From the NCBI GenBank assembly GCA_905480445.1, contig CAJQQJ010000183.1:1-15052 (forward strand): a stretch of 15,052 bases of DNA, in the 5' to 3' direction. The notes under the pieces are model-generated. The model saw nothing but the letters and a program-made list of their open reading frames with translations, was not told the origin of the DNA and did not search any database. Shown here piece after piece: positions 6,882 to 14,397 of the stretch; the stretch's first letter is position 1, and each line of letters opens with the position of its first letter. This DNA comes from an uncultured Alphaproteobacteria bacterium (GTDB lineage Bacteria > Pseudomonadota > Alphaproteobacteria > UBA7985 > CAJQQZ01). A program made the translations under genes and the position numbers.

Positions 6882-7561
6882 GTGAAGCTTTAATCAGTTT
6901 GCGTAACATTGGTTTTGCCTACTTAGGCAGAACTGCAACACTCCAAGCGCTGGATCTGGATCTTTTCCCGGGTGAACGGCTCTGTGTCTCAGGACCAAAT
7001 GGTGCCGGAAAGTCAACCCTTCTGCATATCATGGTTGGGTTGTTAAAACCTACAACAGGGACAGTTGAGGCCTTTGGGCAAAAGCGTTTAGGGGAGAAAA
7101 ACTTTCATGATGTTCGAAGAAGGGCAGGGCTGGTCTTTCAAGACCCAGATGATCAGTTGTTTTGTCCGACCGTGCAAGAGGACATCGCCTTTGGTCCTCT
7201 CAATATTGGTAAGTCGAAGTCTGAAACAGCGGCTATAGTTGAACAGGTGCTAGAGCACTTCGGATTGATGCACCTCAAAGAAAGAATAACCCATAAGCTC
7301 TCAGGGGGAGAGAAACGGCTTGTTACCCTGGCAGCCGTCATGGCGATGGAACCAGAGGTGCTGTTGCTTGATGAGCCTAGTAACGGGCTAGATGAGGAAA
7401 CAACAGACCGTTTGGTGGAAATCCTTGTTTCTCTTCCTCAGTCTATGATCCTGATCTCTCATGATGCTCACTTTCGAGCCAAGATAGCGACGCGCTCTTT
7501 AAGCTTGGTTGATGGTCACTTGGAAGACTTCGATCCTAAATGTCGCCACGCCAAGCCTTGA
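6878..7561 (+). CDS. cbiO: Cobalt ECF transporter ATPase CbiO
   Basis: 227-residue ABC ATPase that powers the CbiMQO transporter at the cytoplasmic face. All catalytic motifs are present: Walker A GPNGAGKST (39-47), Q-loop FQDPDDQLF (Gln88), signature LSGGEKR (141-147), Walker B VLLLDEPSNGLDEE (161-174) and H-loop ISHD (His195). FQDPDDQLF with the following TVQEDIAFGPLN is characteristic of ECF-type CbiO/EcfA ATPases. ATG at 6878 overlaps the TGA of cbiQ (ATGA), so it is chosen over the TTG at 6863, which would add MGEPK. A single CbiO would act as a homodimer, as in group I ECF systems. The intact ATPase downstream of the interrupted cbiQ argues against long-term decay of the operon. Confidence 0.95.
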   Translation: MSEALISLRNIGFAYLGRTATLQALDLDLFPGERLCVSGPNGAGKSTLLHIMVGLLKPTTGTVEAFGQKRLGEKNFHDVRRRAGLVFQDPDDQLFCPTVQEDIAFGPLNIGKSKSETAAIVEQVLEHFGLMHLKERITHKLSGGEKRLVTLAAVMAMEPEVLLLDEPSNGLDEETTDRLVEILVSLPQSMILISHDAHFRAKIATRSLSLVDGHLEDFDPKCRHAKP

Positions 7562-7615
7562 CCTAACACGTCGGAATGGTGACAAGACGACAACTCAATC
7601 ACTTACTGGCGTCTC

Positions 7616-8524
7616 ATGTTTGAACTTTGGATCCCAATCACGATATTCGCAGCGTTTATGCAGAACGCTCGCTCTGCCTTGCAAAAACATCTCAAGGGCC
7701 GTCTAACCAGCCTTGGCGCTGCCTATGTTCGGTTTCTCTATGCTTGGCCATTCGCGCTTATCTATTTGGCGGTCCTATACTGGGGCTTCGGTTGGGCGCT
7801 TCCAACTTTTCATCTGACCTTTTTAGGTTGGTCGATCCTTGGAGGGTTGAGCCAGATCCTCTTCACTGTCTTGCTGATGGTTCTGTTTAACTTTCGAAAT
7901 TTTGCCGTTGGCACGACCTTTTCTAAAACTGAAGTGGCCCAAGTTGCCATTTTTGGCCTGCTGTTGTTGGGAGACAAGATCTCTTTGATGGCGGCGATAG
8001 CCATTGTTATTTCGGTACTGGGTGTTCTCATCATGTCTGCCGGGCAGACCAAAGTATCGGTGTCATCGCTTTTCACCTCCCTGGGTGACAAGGCGACTAT
8101 GCTGGGCCTCACCTGTGGTGCTTTCTTGGGTTTGTCCGTTGTTTTCTTTAGAGCGGCGGCACTCTCTCTAGATCATGAAAACTTCGTTATGGCTGCGAGC
8201 TACACGTTGGCGATGTCGGTTGTATTGCAAACTTTGATGATGGGCGTTTACATTTTCTGGCGTGAAAGAAAAACGCTCACTGATGTTCTTGTCTGTTGGA
8301 AACCAGCTTCTATGGTCGGTCTCGCTGGTATGCTTGGATCTGTTGGCTGGTTCACCGCTTTCACTCTGCAAAATGTGGCTTATGTGCGTGCACTCGGCCA
8401 AATCGAACTGCTTTTTACTTTTATGGTTACGGTCTTTTTCTTCCGAGAGAAAACAACCAAGTTAGAAGTGGTCGGGATCGTATTAGTTGTCGTGGGGATT
8501 CTTCTGCTAATGCTCGGCAGATAG
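7616..8524 (+). CDS. EamA/DMT superfamily transporter (second)
   Basis: 302 residues with around ten hydrophobic helices in two repeats. Helix 4 region FAVGTTFSKTEVAQVAIFGLLLLGDKIS and the C-terminal AYVRALGQIELLFTFMVTVFFFREKTTKLEVVGIVLVVVGILLLML match the EamA pattern in which the last helices carry an acidic-basic turn (GDK, REK). The N-terminal MFELWIPITIFAAFMQNARSALQK resembles a subgroup of proteobacterial DMT permeases of unknown substrate. ATG at 7616 has only a weak ribosome binding site. It starts 54 bp after cbiO on the same strand, and no terminator is seen in between, so it may be read through from the cobalt operon, but nothing links it functionally to cobalt. Confidence 0.9.
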   Translation: MFELWIPITIFAAFMQNARSALQKHLKGRLTSLGAAYVRFLYAWPFALIYLAVLYWGFGWALPTFHLTFLGWSILGGLSQILFTVLLMVLFNFRNFAVGTTFSKTEVAQVAIFGLLLLGDKISLMAAIAIVISVLGVLIMSAGQTKVSVSSLFTSLGDKATMLGLTCGAFLGLSVVFFRAAALSLDHENFVMAASYTLAMSVVLQTLMMGVYIFWRERKTLTDVLVCWKPASMVGLAGMLGSVGWFTAFTLQNVAYVRALGQIELLFTFMVTVFFFREKTTKLEVVGIVLVVVGILLLMLGR

Positions 8525-8602
8525 ATCGAACTTATCGAAACTATCTTGTTTTGTAACTGTTGATTGTGAAGGTATTCCGCTCGGAATCTGTGAGGAAAAT
8601 TT

Positions 8603-9871
8603 GTGACTATCGATGCATCGAACCTACTAAGAAAAATGTTTGCCGCAGCGGTTGACGCGGCGATGCCGGTAACGAGAGTCCCAGCATTTTTGCCTAAGGA
8701 CTTGCCACCCAAAATAACATTGGTTGGCGCGGGCAAAGCCTCCGCCGCAATGGCGAAAGCGGTGGAAGACAACTTCGAAGGCGAACTCAGTGGGCTCGTT
8801 CTAACGCGCTATGGTCATGCGGTGGAATGTGACAGAATTGAAATCGTTGAAGCTTCACATCCGGTTCCTGACGCAGCGGGAATGGAAGGCTCCAAAAGGA
8901 TACTACAGATTGCTCATGGCTTAGGCAAAGATGATTTGCTTCTTGTTCTTGTCTCAGGCGGCGGCTCAGCTTTGCTTTCACTCCCAGTTGATGGTGTTAG
9001 CTTGGGAGACAAGCAAAAAGTAAACAGCGAACTTCTCCGTTGCGGTGCGGCTATTGACGAAATGAACTGCGTTCGAAAACATCTGTCGCAAATCAAAGGC
9101 GGACGTTTGGCTGCTGCCGCATATCCGGCCAAAGTAGTTAGCCTGTTGATTTCCGACGTTCCTGGTGACGATCCCTCGGTTATAGCCTCAGGACCTACTG
9201 TTGGCGATGATACTAGCCTCGCGGACGCCAGAGAAATTGTTGAGAGATACAAGTTGGATTTACCTGCCTCGGTCATGGATGCATTGGCTGATGAAAACAA
9301 TGAAACACCGATGAACGATGATCCCCAATTGTCCAATTCAACCTTTGAGATGATTGCAACACCACAAGCGTCTTTGGAAGCAGCTGCAGAAGTTGCGCGT
9401 GGCTATGGCGTAGCGCCGCTTATACTTGGTGATGCCATTGAAGGAGAGGCACAAGAAGTTGGGAAAGTAATGGCGGCAATTGCTGCTCAGGTGGTTGCGC
9501 ACGAACAACCAATTCCAAGCCCTTGTGTCCTTATTTCCGGTGGAGAGACAACGGTCACGGTCAAAGGAAATGGCAGAGGCGGTCGCAATGTTGAGTTTCT
9601 TCTGGGGCTCTCGCAGGCTCTGAGTGGTTTAGACAATGTCTATGCGCTGGCGGCAGATACAGATGGTATTGATGGTAGAGAAGAAATAGCAGGGGCCATA
9701 GTGACGCCGACAACCCTGCAAAGGGCGCAGGACGCAGGCATTCCGGTGTCACATGCTTTAGCCAACAACGATGGGCATAGTTTTTTTGAGGCCCTAGGTG
9801 ATCAGGTCATCACTGGCCCTACGTTGACGAACGTGAATGATTTCAGGGCGGTGTACATAGCTGCGTCTTAG
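8603..9871 (+). CDS. Glycerate 2-kinase, type II (GckA/TtuD, DUF4147-MOFRL)
   Basis: 422 residues, the usual size of the type II glycerate kinases that make 2-phosphoglycerate from D-glycerate and ATP, linking glyoxylate, hydroxypyruvate or tartrate breakdown (or the serine cycle) to glycolysis. Domain 1 (DUF4147) holds VGAGKASAAMAKA with the conserved Lys45, SGGGSALLSLP (118-128), NCVRKHLSQIKGGRLA (155-170) and SDVPGDDPSVIASGPT (184-199). The C-terminal MOFRL domain holds LISGGETTVTVKGNGRGGRN and ALAADTDGIDG. The start is GTG at 8603, with TGAGGAAAA just upstream. It follows the EamA gene by 78 bp, which contains a small dyad ATTCCG-CT-CGGAAT (8574-8587). Its TAG overlaps the stop of the convergent EamA gene. 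Confidence 0.94.
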   Translation: MTIDASNLLRKMFAAAVDAAMPVTRVPAFLPKDLPPKITLVGAGKASAAMAKAVEDNFEGELSGLVLTRYGHAVECDRIEIVEASHPVPDAAGMEGSKRILQIAHGLGKDDLLLVLVSGGGSALLSLPVDGVSLGDKQKVNSELLRCGAAIDEMNCVRKHLSQIKGGRLAAAAYPAKVVSLLISDVPGDDPSVIASGPTVGDDTSLADAREIVERYKLDLPASVMDALADENNETPMNDDPQLSNSTFEMIATPQASLEAAAEVARGYGVAPLILGDAIEGEAQEVGKVMAAIAAQVVAHEQPIPSPCVLISGGETTVTVKGNGRGGRNVEFLLGLSQALSGLDNVYALAADTDGIDGREEIAGAIVTPTTLQRAQDAGIPVSHALANNDGHSFFEALGDQVITGPTLTNVNDFRAVYIAAS

Positions 9872-10782
9872 GGTGCTTTCGGGGGTCTTTTTGCGAACTG
9901 CGCCAGGATTGCCCCAACGACAACCAAAGCCGCACCCCAAAACTGTTGCCAGACAAGGACGCCGCCAAGCGCCAGCGAAATCATCATGACGTAGAATGGC
10001 ACAATGTTGAGATGCATCGATGCTATCGTGACGCTTAAGATCCTGGAACCGGCAATAAATATCACTGTAGAAAGACCAACGGCGAAACCGCCGAGCCAAA
10101 TGATAGCGCCAATGGAGTTGATCGAGAGATCATAGACTGGCGCAGCTAGTCCTAATCCAAGGGCAATGGCACTCAACGTCAAAGCTGTGCAGCTGCCAGC
10201 TAATGAACAAAGGGCCACGCCTGTCATGTTGTCTAGATGGCCTAAGTGCAGAACCAAGCCCCTAGCGTAGAGCGTCCACATGGTTGTCGACAGCAGCATT
10301 AATAACTCACCCAGACCAAGTGAAACTTCTAAGGTCATCCCAGTAACGGAAGAGATGACGCCTCCAACAATAGCAAAAGCAATACCAATCATTACGAGTA
10401 TGCCGAGCGGTTCTTTAGCAAACAGATAACCGATGATGGCGGAAATGAGAGGCATTGCTGTGCCGATTATAGCAACCATCACTGATCCGGCTAGTTGAAC
10501 AGCAAATGTTTGGGTGACGGTAGCCAATCCAAGAAAGCCACCGCCATAAATCAATATAGGTAGGGGAGGGATGCCAGAAAGGCGCGGAAGTTTACGAAGA
10601 AGCGCCAGCATAACCAAAAGGCAGACGGCTGAAGATGCGAGGCGTACTGTGGCCAGGAGAAGCGGATGCCAGGATTGAACTAGCAATTCTACGACTGGGA
10701 AGTTGGTCGACCAAAGTAAAATCGCTGCAATGGTCAGGAAGTTACCGCGCAACAAGTTGGGAGGAGGTAAAGCTTGCTTCAT
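9868..10782 (-). CDS. EamA/DMT superfamily transporter (third)
   Basis: With the chosen ATG at 10780-10782 the protein has 304 residues, matching the family. Helices such as GNFLTIAAILLWSTNFPVVELL, ATVTQTFAVQLAGSVMVAIIGTAMPLISAIIGYLFAKEPLG and, in the second repeat, SVTIASMHLNIVPFYVMMISLALGG define two EamA repeats; AKEPLG is the usual acidic turn after helix 4. The frame stays open up to 10929, but the extra 49 residues are not membrane-like and would span a strong terminator at 10890-10920, so the later start is preferred. The TAA at 9868-9870 overlaps the TAG of the glycerate kinase. A control region with a repeated element lies upstream. Substrate unknown. Confidence 0.92.
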   Translation of the reverse strand: MKQALPPPNLLRGNFLTIAAILLWSTNFPVVELLVQSWHPLLLATVRLASSAVCLLVMLALLRKLPRLSGIPPLPILIYGGGFLGLATVTQTFAVQLAGSVMVAIIGTAMPLISAIIGYLFAKEPLGILVMIGIAFAIVGGVISSVTGMTLEVSLGLGELLMLLSTTMWTLYARGLVLHLGHLDNMTGVALCSLAGSCTALTLSAIALGLGLAAPVYDLSINSIGAIIWLGGFAVGLSTVIFIAGSRILSVTIASMHLNIVPFYVMMISLALGGVLVWQQFWGAALVVVGAILAQFAKRPPKAP

Positions 10783-10790
10783 GAACGGCC

Positions 10791-10870
10791 AACTCGATCT
10801 TGCCAGTGATTTGTATCGAAATGCGTTACAGTGCAAAACAGTCGGACACAAGCTTGATCTTGACAGCGAT
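10791..10870. repeat. Imperfect 20-bp direct repeat, 60 bp apart, upstream of the third EamA gene
   Basis: The segments at 10791-10810 (AACTCGATCTTGCCAGTGAT) and 10851-10870 (AGCTTGATCTTGACAGCGAT) agree at 16 of 20 positions, with a start-to-start distance of exactly 60 bp. Each core begins ATC and ends GAT. They lie 9-88 bp upstream of the EamA start, between it and the terminator. Two binding sites for a regulator are possible; chance duplication is not excluded. Confidence 0.4.
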
Positions 10871-10889
10871 AGCATTTGAGAGCGAAGAT

Positions 10890-10920
10890 AAAAAAAGGAG
10901 GCTTCAAATTTGAAGCCTCC
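10890..10920 (-). terminator. Strong intrinsic terminator, leftward
   Basis: Bases 10897-10920 form a perfect 24-bp palindrome with half-site GGAGGCTTCAAA, and bases 10890-10896 are seven A residues, so the leftward transcript has a GC-rich hairpin directly followed by UUUUUUU. This is a textbook Rho-independent terminator for transcription from the right. The + strand has only a short taaaag after it, so it is directional. It lies 108 bp before the EamA start. The LysR gene, the nearest leftward gene to its right, ends more than 500 bp away, which suggests the terminator belongs to a small RNA or leader. Confidence 0.85.
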
Positions 10921-10972
10921 TAAAAGCAAGTCAGATCCATAAGAATGGAAAGTGCGAAAATCAGATCTGACT
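10890..10972 (-). ncRNA. Candidate small RNA or leader RNA (3' part), leftward
   Basis: Just before the terminator on the same strand, AGTCAGATC (rc of 10964-10972) can pair with GATCTGACT (rc of 10929-10937), giving a 9-bp stem with a 26-nt loop rich in pyrimidines; the terminator hairpin and U-tract follow. Two tandem hairpins ending in a U-run, with no convincing peptide on that strand, is the usual look of a bacterial small RNA or an attenuator. The 5' end and promoter are not identifiable; a TAATAT-like -10 lies near 11010. I do not recognise the RNA family. Confidence 0.4.
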
Positions 10973-11433
10973 CGAAATGAAAACTGTCAGTCAACGAAGT
11001 TGTCTAGCGGCTTCACATATTACCTACATGCCCTCGAACATCAGCAAACACAATGCTCTGTTATGTCATTAAAAAATCATGAACAAGTATTCCGTATCTT
11101 AATGAAATCGCCCTATCATATTTGGTAGCTTTGTCGATTTTTTACTACAAATGTCTTTTTTATGACATCTTGGTTGATCATAAATTAACAATGGTTTTTG
11201 CTGAATGTGGGCTCGATTCAGCGCCGGTTTTGTCGATTGGCGAATCCCTGAGTCTGCAGACTTATTGCTATCAAACTATGACGTGCAGCAAGAAACACAG
11301 CGGCGGTTTAGCACCAAGGAATTTTGGTTTGCCCTGCTTGATTCTAAAAGAGAGCGGTGATTCGCTTTCAAAACACGCTGTTCGACCCAGAACTTGTATG
11401 AGCAACAAACTCTAAAGTGATTAGCCCCTTAAC
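10930..11433. other. Gene-poor stretch between the third EamA gene and the LysR gene
   Basis: About 500 bases, AT-rich on its left side, with no recognised gene. It holds the 5' side of the small-RNA candidate, an AT-rich hairpin ATGTC-N8-GACAT (11151-11168), and overlapping open frames on the + strand between 11122 and 11415, none with a recognisable domain. No tRNA, insertion sequence or attachment-like repeat was seen. Confidence 0.6.
11205..11360 (+). CDS. Doubtful small ORF, 51 residues
   Basis: ATG at 11205 opens a frame of 51 residues ending in TGA at 11358-11360. The product starts MWARFSAGFVDWRIPESADL and ends FSTKEFWFALLDSKRER, with charged and aromatic residues mixed more like a real soluble peptide than the cysteine-rich alternative frame that overlaps it. 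There is no clear ribosome binding site and no family that I recognise. It could be a small protein, the decayed tail of a lost gene, or chance. Confidence 0.2.
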   Translation: MWARFSAGFVDWRIPESADLLLSNYDVQQETQRRFSTKEFWFALLDSKRER

Positions 11434-12357
11434 TCAGCTAGCTTTGAACTGTGGTAAGTTAGTTTCGTCCAGTTGATCATCAAAGTAAGGCTTCATCTGT
11501 TCTTTGAAAATAAACTTTATCCAGCGCATCGCCGCTCTGGCGACGGGGGACACTTCCAGTTCTGGTCTATAGGACAAATATAGTGGTGTTGAAGCTCTTA
11601 GCTCATCAATTGGGACAGCTAAGAGGTCTGGGTAGTAGGTGTGGGCGCCCGCTGCTAAAACCCCAATGCCGCGTCCCTGGCTAATCAATTTTGCTTGAAT
11701 CGTACCGTCGTTGGAGCCGTGAACAATGTTCGAGTGCCCTTTAAGGAGGGCGTATTGGTGAAAAGTGTCGTCTTTTAACGAAACAAAATGATCTACAACA
11801 CTGTGTGTTTTCAGGTCTGCTATTGTTTCAGGCACACCGTTTTGTTCCAGATAAGACCGGCTTGCATAGGGTACTGCGTGAAGGGTGCCGATTTTGGCCA
11901 CTTTCAATTCTGCGTTTTCCGGTAGGATGTAGGAGAGTCTGAAGTCCGTTCTAACGCTTCTTGCCTCAGGCACATCTGTTGCGAGGAAAACAATGTTGAT
12001 CAACGGAAACTGGTCTGTAAGAATCTGGAGGTGATCAACCAGCAAATGATACAACAGCCCTGGCGTGCCTTGTATCGAGATTTGTCCTGCTGTTGGTTTA
12101 CTAACCATTCGCATGGAGTTCTTGATCGCAGAGGCGTTCGTTTCCATTGCAAGGACGTCATCAAGCAGCCGTTCACCATAAGAGGTTATTTCAGCGCCTG
12201 ATTGAAACTTGTTAAACAGGGAAATGTTGAATTCTTGTTCCAGCTTTTTAATTGAGCGACTGATCGTTGGTTGTGTTACGCCCAGCTCCTGGGCAGCTGC
12301 GTTAAAGCTGCCAGTTCTGGCGACAGCTGCAAATATTTGTAAGTCACTCCATTTCAC
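11434..12357 (-). CDS. LysR-type transcriptional regulator
   Basis: 307 residues, the normal LTTR length. The N-terminal winged helix-turn-helix is clear: WSDLQIFAAVARTGSFNAAAQELGVTQ followed by PTISRSIKKLEQEFNISLF, residues about 3-48, then a linker helix and a two-lobed effector-binding domain to about residue 290 (GQISIQGTPG..., ISQGRGIGVLAAG). The start is GTG at 12355-12357; no in-frame ATG exists before the HTH. LTTRs usually bind as tetramers upstream of a divergent target and respond to a small metabolite. Here the divergent neighbour is the kinase-M23 fusion gene, 282 bp away, the most likely target. The effector cannot be predicted from sequence. Confidence 0.93.
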   Translation of the reverse strand: MKWSDLQIFAAVARTGSFNAAAQELGVTQPTISRSIKKLEQEFNISLFNKFQSGAEITSYGERLLDDVLAMETNASAIKNSMRMVSKPTAGQISIQGTPGLLYHLLVDHLQILTDQFPLINIVFLATDVPEARSVRTDFRLSYILPENAELKVAKIGTLHAVPYASRSYLEQNGVPETIADLKTHSVVDHFVSLKDDTFHQYALLKGHSNIVHGSNDGTIQAKLISQGRGIGVLAAGAHTYYPDLLAVPIDELRASTPLYLSYRPELEVSPVARAAMRWIKFIFKEQMKPYFDDQLDETNLPQFKAS

Positions 12358-12426
12358 GTTTTTTCGCCATTTTTTTTAGGTGACTGAAAGTTTTAGCAAT
12401 CACTTCTAATTGCCGCTTATCCTTTG

Positions 12427-12447
12427 ATATTAGCCAAAGCTGAATAT
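12427..12447. promoter_or_regulatory. Possible LysR operator (bulged dyad)
   Basis: ATATTAGC (12427-12434) and GCTGAATAT (12439-12447) form an inverted repeat with one bulged base around CAAA. It sits in the 282-bp gap between the divergent LysR gene and the kinase-M23 gene, where an autoregulating LTTR would bind. The symmetry is visible; binding is inferred. Nothing else notable was seen in this gap, and no convincing promoter hexamers could be paired. Confidence 0.3.
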
Positions 12448-12639
12448 GCCGCCAAGGCAAAATGAGACAAATAGGATTCGCTTGTCGATCACTTTTCTCA
12501 TTGTCGTTTGCGTTTTGCGAAGAATCGGTAGGTTTCGAACTTTCAATCTTGTTGGCGCAGGAAAATCCGCTACACCCGTTTGAGCATACCCAGCATTTAA
12601 CAGCGGGACGCTTTGCAACAAAGTTACGGTGAAGTTGAA

Positions 12640-14397
12640 ATGAATTCAGTAATAGACAATCCGGCTCCCAAAATTAGCGAGCTAGTTGCAGAGACAATTG
12701 CAAAAGAAATCTTTGGCATCGCCGGAAGTGCTGCTCCGTTAGAGAGCGAGAGAGATGCGAATTTTCTTTTGACCTCCGCAGAAGGAAGCAAGTTCGTTCT
12801 AAAAGTAGCCAACGAGGGAGAGAGCCTTGAGAGCCTAGAGTTTCAAGACCAGGTCTTGTCTCGCTTGAACAGGGTTGAGCCCGAACTTGCAGTCCCGGCA
12901 GCAGTACCAACGTTGGCGGGTGAGAACATCATCTATGTTGAGTTCGAAGGCACACCACACCTAGTACGCTTAGTGACTTGGTTAGAAGGTAGCGTTGCAG
13001 CCGAGACACCTAAATCCTACCAACTGCTCACCAGTTTAGGCACATATTTGGCCAAAGTTGATAAAGCCCTTGAAGGACTGGAGCCCATAGGAGAGCATCC
13101 TCCTTTATTGTGGGACCTACAGAATGCAGCCGCCCTGAGGCATGACGTTGAGTTCATCCAAGATTTGGAAAAGCGGGCGTCTATCGAATCAGTGCTTGAT
13201 AACTTTGAGAACTTTCTTAGCCCAAAGCTCACTCTTCTGCCCAAGGCCGTTATTCACAACGATGCTAATGACTGGAACGTGCTCGTTGATCCAAGAAATG
13301 AGCAAGAAATTGCAGGCCTTATCGACTTCGGTGATCTTGTTCATTCTTATCGAATTTGTGAACTTGCTGTCGCCTTGCCTTATTTTCTCTTTGGACAAGA
13401 TGACATTCTAACAGCCGCTAGAGCTATGGTTTCCGGCTATCATGGGATCTATCCACTAAGTGATGATGAGTTGCAGCTTTTATGGGGCCTCATTCAAGTT
13501 CGGTTGGCGACCACAATTGTCGTCGGGGAAAAGAGAGCGAGTCTCGAAAGTGAAAACGCCTATCATCTCGTTTCTCTCGAACCAGCTTGGGAGTTGCTTG
13601 GTCGTATTCAGGCCATGAACGCAGATGTCTCTTACTTTGCTTTTCGTGCAGCTTGCGGCATGGAGCCTAGCCCTTTTGCTTATCTGATCAGGCTATGGCT
13701 GCGGAGCAATGAAGCAGAAAACAACAGAAGTTCGTTGTTCGATTACAACCTTGAAACAGTTTCTAAAGTGGCTCTAAACTTCGGGGCCGGCAGCCATGAC
13801 TTAGGGGACGCAGAAGCCCAAAAGACGACAGCTAGTTTCACTGACCAACTGTTTACTCGGATCGCCAACCAAGATGCGAAAGTTGGCATTGGATTTTACG
13901 GGGAAGATAGAGTTGTCTACCGTGGTGATCAATTCACAGAACATGCTGCAAAGGGCGAGCGTCGTTCCATCCACACCGGTATTGACGTTTTCGATACCGC
14001 GGGCACGCCAGTCTATGCACCGTTTGACGGCATGGTTGTCTCTGTTGCAAACAACGAAGAGTGGCTTGATTACGGGCCAACAATAATTCTACGCCATGCC
14101 ACAGGAGCGGATGATTGTGAGTTCTTCACACTCTACGGGCACTTAGCGTTAGAATCATTGGAAGGGTTGGAACCTGGGCAAAAAATTAGTTCTGGCGATC
14201 GCATCGCTTGGCTTGGAAACTACCCGGTCAATGGGGACTGGCCACCTCATCTGCATTTCCAGATCATGACATCTCTTCTAGGGTTAGTCGGCAATTTTCC
14301 TGGTGTTGCCCCAAAATCTCAATGGGATGTTTGGTCGTCAATCTGCATTGATCCTAATCTGATTATGAATATTCCAGAAGATTTCTTCATCCGATAA
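12640..14397 (+). CDS. Fusion of APH-type small-molecule kinase and M23 (LytM) metallopeptidase
   Basis: 585 residues in two domains, no signal peptide. Residues about 15-340 are an aminoglycoside-phosphotransferase/choline-kinase-like kinase: Lys55 in KFVLKV, catalytic loop HNDANDWN (His206, Asp208, Asn213) and DFGD (229-232), so the kinase looks active. Residues about 410-560 are an M23 domain with complete zinc and catalytic residues: HTGID (His445, Asp449), LYGHL (His501) and PHLHF (His537, His539). This pair is known from about 1000-residue proteins that carry a third, class III aminotransferase-fold domain related to phosphohydroxylysine/phosphoethanolamine phospho-lyases; here the protein ends soon after M23 (DPNLIMNIPEDFFIR). 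It may phosphorylate an amino alcohol or hydroxy-amino acid. ATG 12640 with GGTGAAG is chosen over TTG 12613. Convergent overlap with the next gene. Confidence 0.88.
   Translation: MNSVIDNPAPKISELVAETIAKEIFGIAGSAAPLESERDANFLLTSAEGSKFVLKVANEGESLESLEFQDQVLSRLNRVEPELAVPAAVPTLAGENIIYVEFEGTPHLVRLVTWLEGSVAAETPKSYQLLTSLGTYLAKVDKALEGLEPIGEHPPLLWDLQNAAALRHDVEFIQDLEKRASIESVLDNFENFLSPKLTLLPKAVIHNDANDWNVLVDPRNEQEIAGLIDFGDLVHSYRICELAVALPYFLFGQDDILTAARAMVSGYHGIYPLSDDELQLLWGLIQVRLATTIVVGEKRASLESENAYHLVSLEPAWELLGRIQAMNADVSYFAFRAACGMEPSPFAYLIRLWLRSNEAENNRSSLFDYNLETVSKVALNFGAGSHDLGDAEAQKTTASFTDQLFTRIANQDAKVGIGFYGEDRVVYRGDQFTEHAAKGERRSIHTGIDVFDTAGTPVYAPFDGMVVSVANNEEWLDYGPTIILRHATGADDCEFFTLYGHLALESLEGLEPGQKISSGDRIAWLGNYPVNGDWPPHLHFQIMTSLLGLVGNFPGVAPKSQWDVWSSICIDPNLIMNIPEDFFIR

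Noticed and set aside
8574..8587. Small dyad ATTCCG-CT-CGGAAT before the glycerate kinase as terminator or operator
   Set aside because: Only a 6-bp stem with a 2-base gap and no U-tract; too weak to call on its own.
8380..9336. Leftward open frames of 130 and 140 codons opposite the second EamA and glycerate kinase genes
   Set aside because: They are antisense to well-supported genes with intact family motifs and show Ser/Pro-rich shadow composition.
10783..10929. 49-residue N-terminal extension of the third EamA protein
   Set aside because: It would translate through the terminator and repeats, is not membrane-like, and makes the protein longer than its family.
11122..11415. 97-codon + strand open frame with TTG start
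   Set aside because: No ribosome binding site, odd composition with many Cys, Ser and Leu, no recognisable domain; overlaps a more protein-like short frame.
12430..12621. 63-codon leftward open frame between LysR and the kinase-M23 gene
   Set aside because: No family resemblance or good start site; it lies in a divergent promoter region and overlaps the dyad element.
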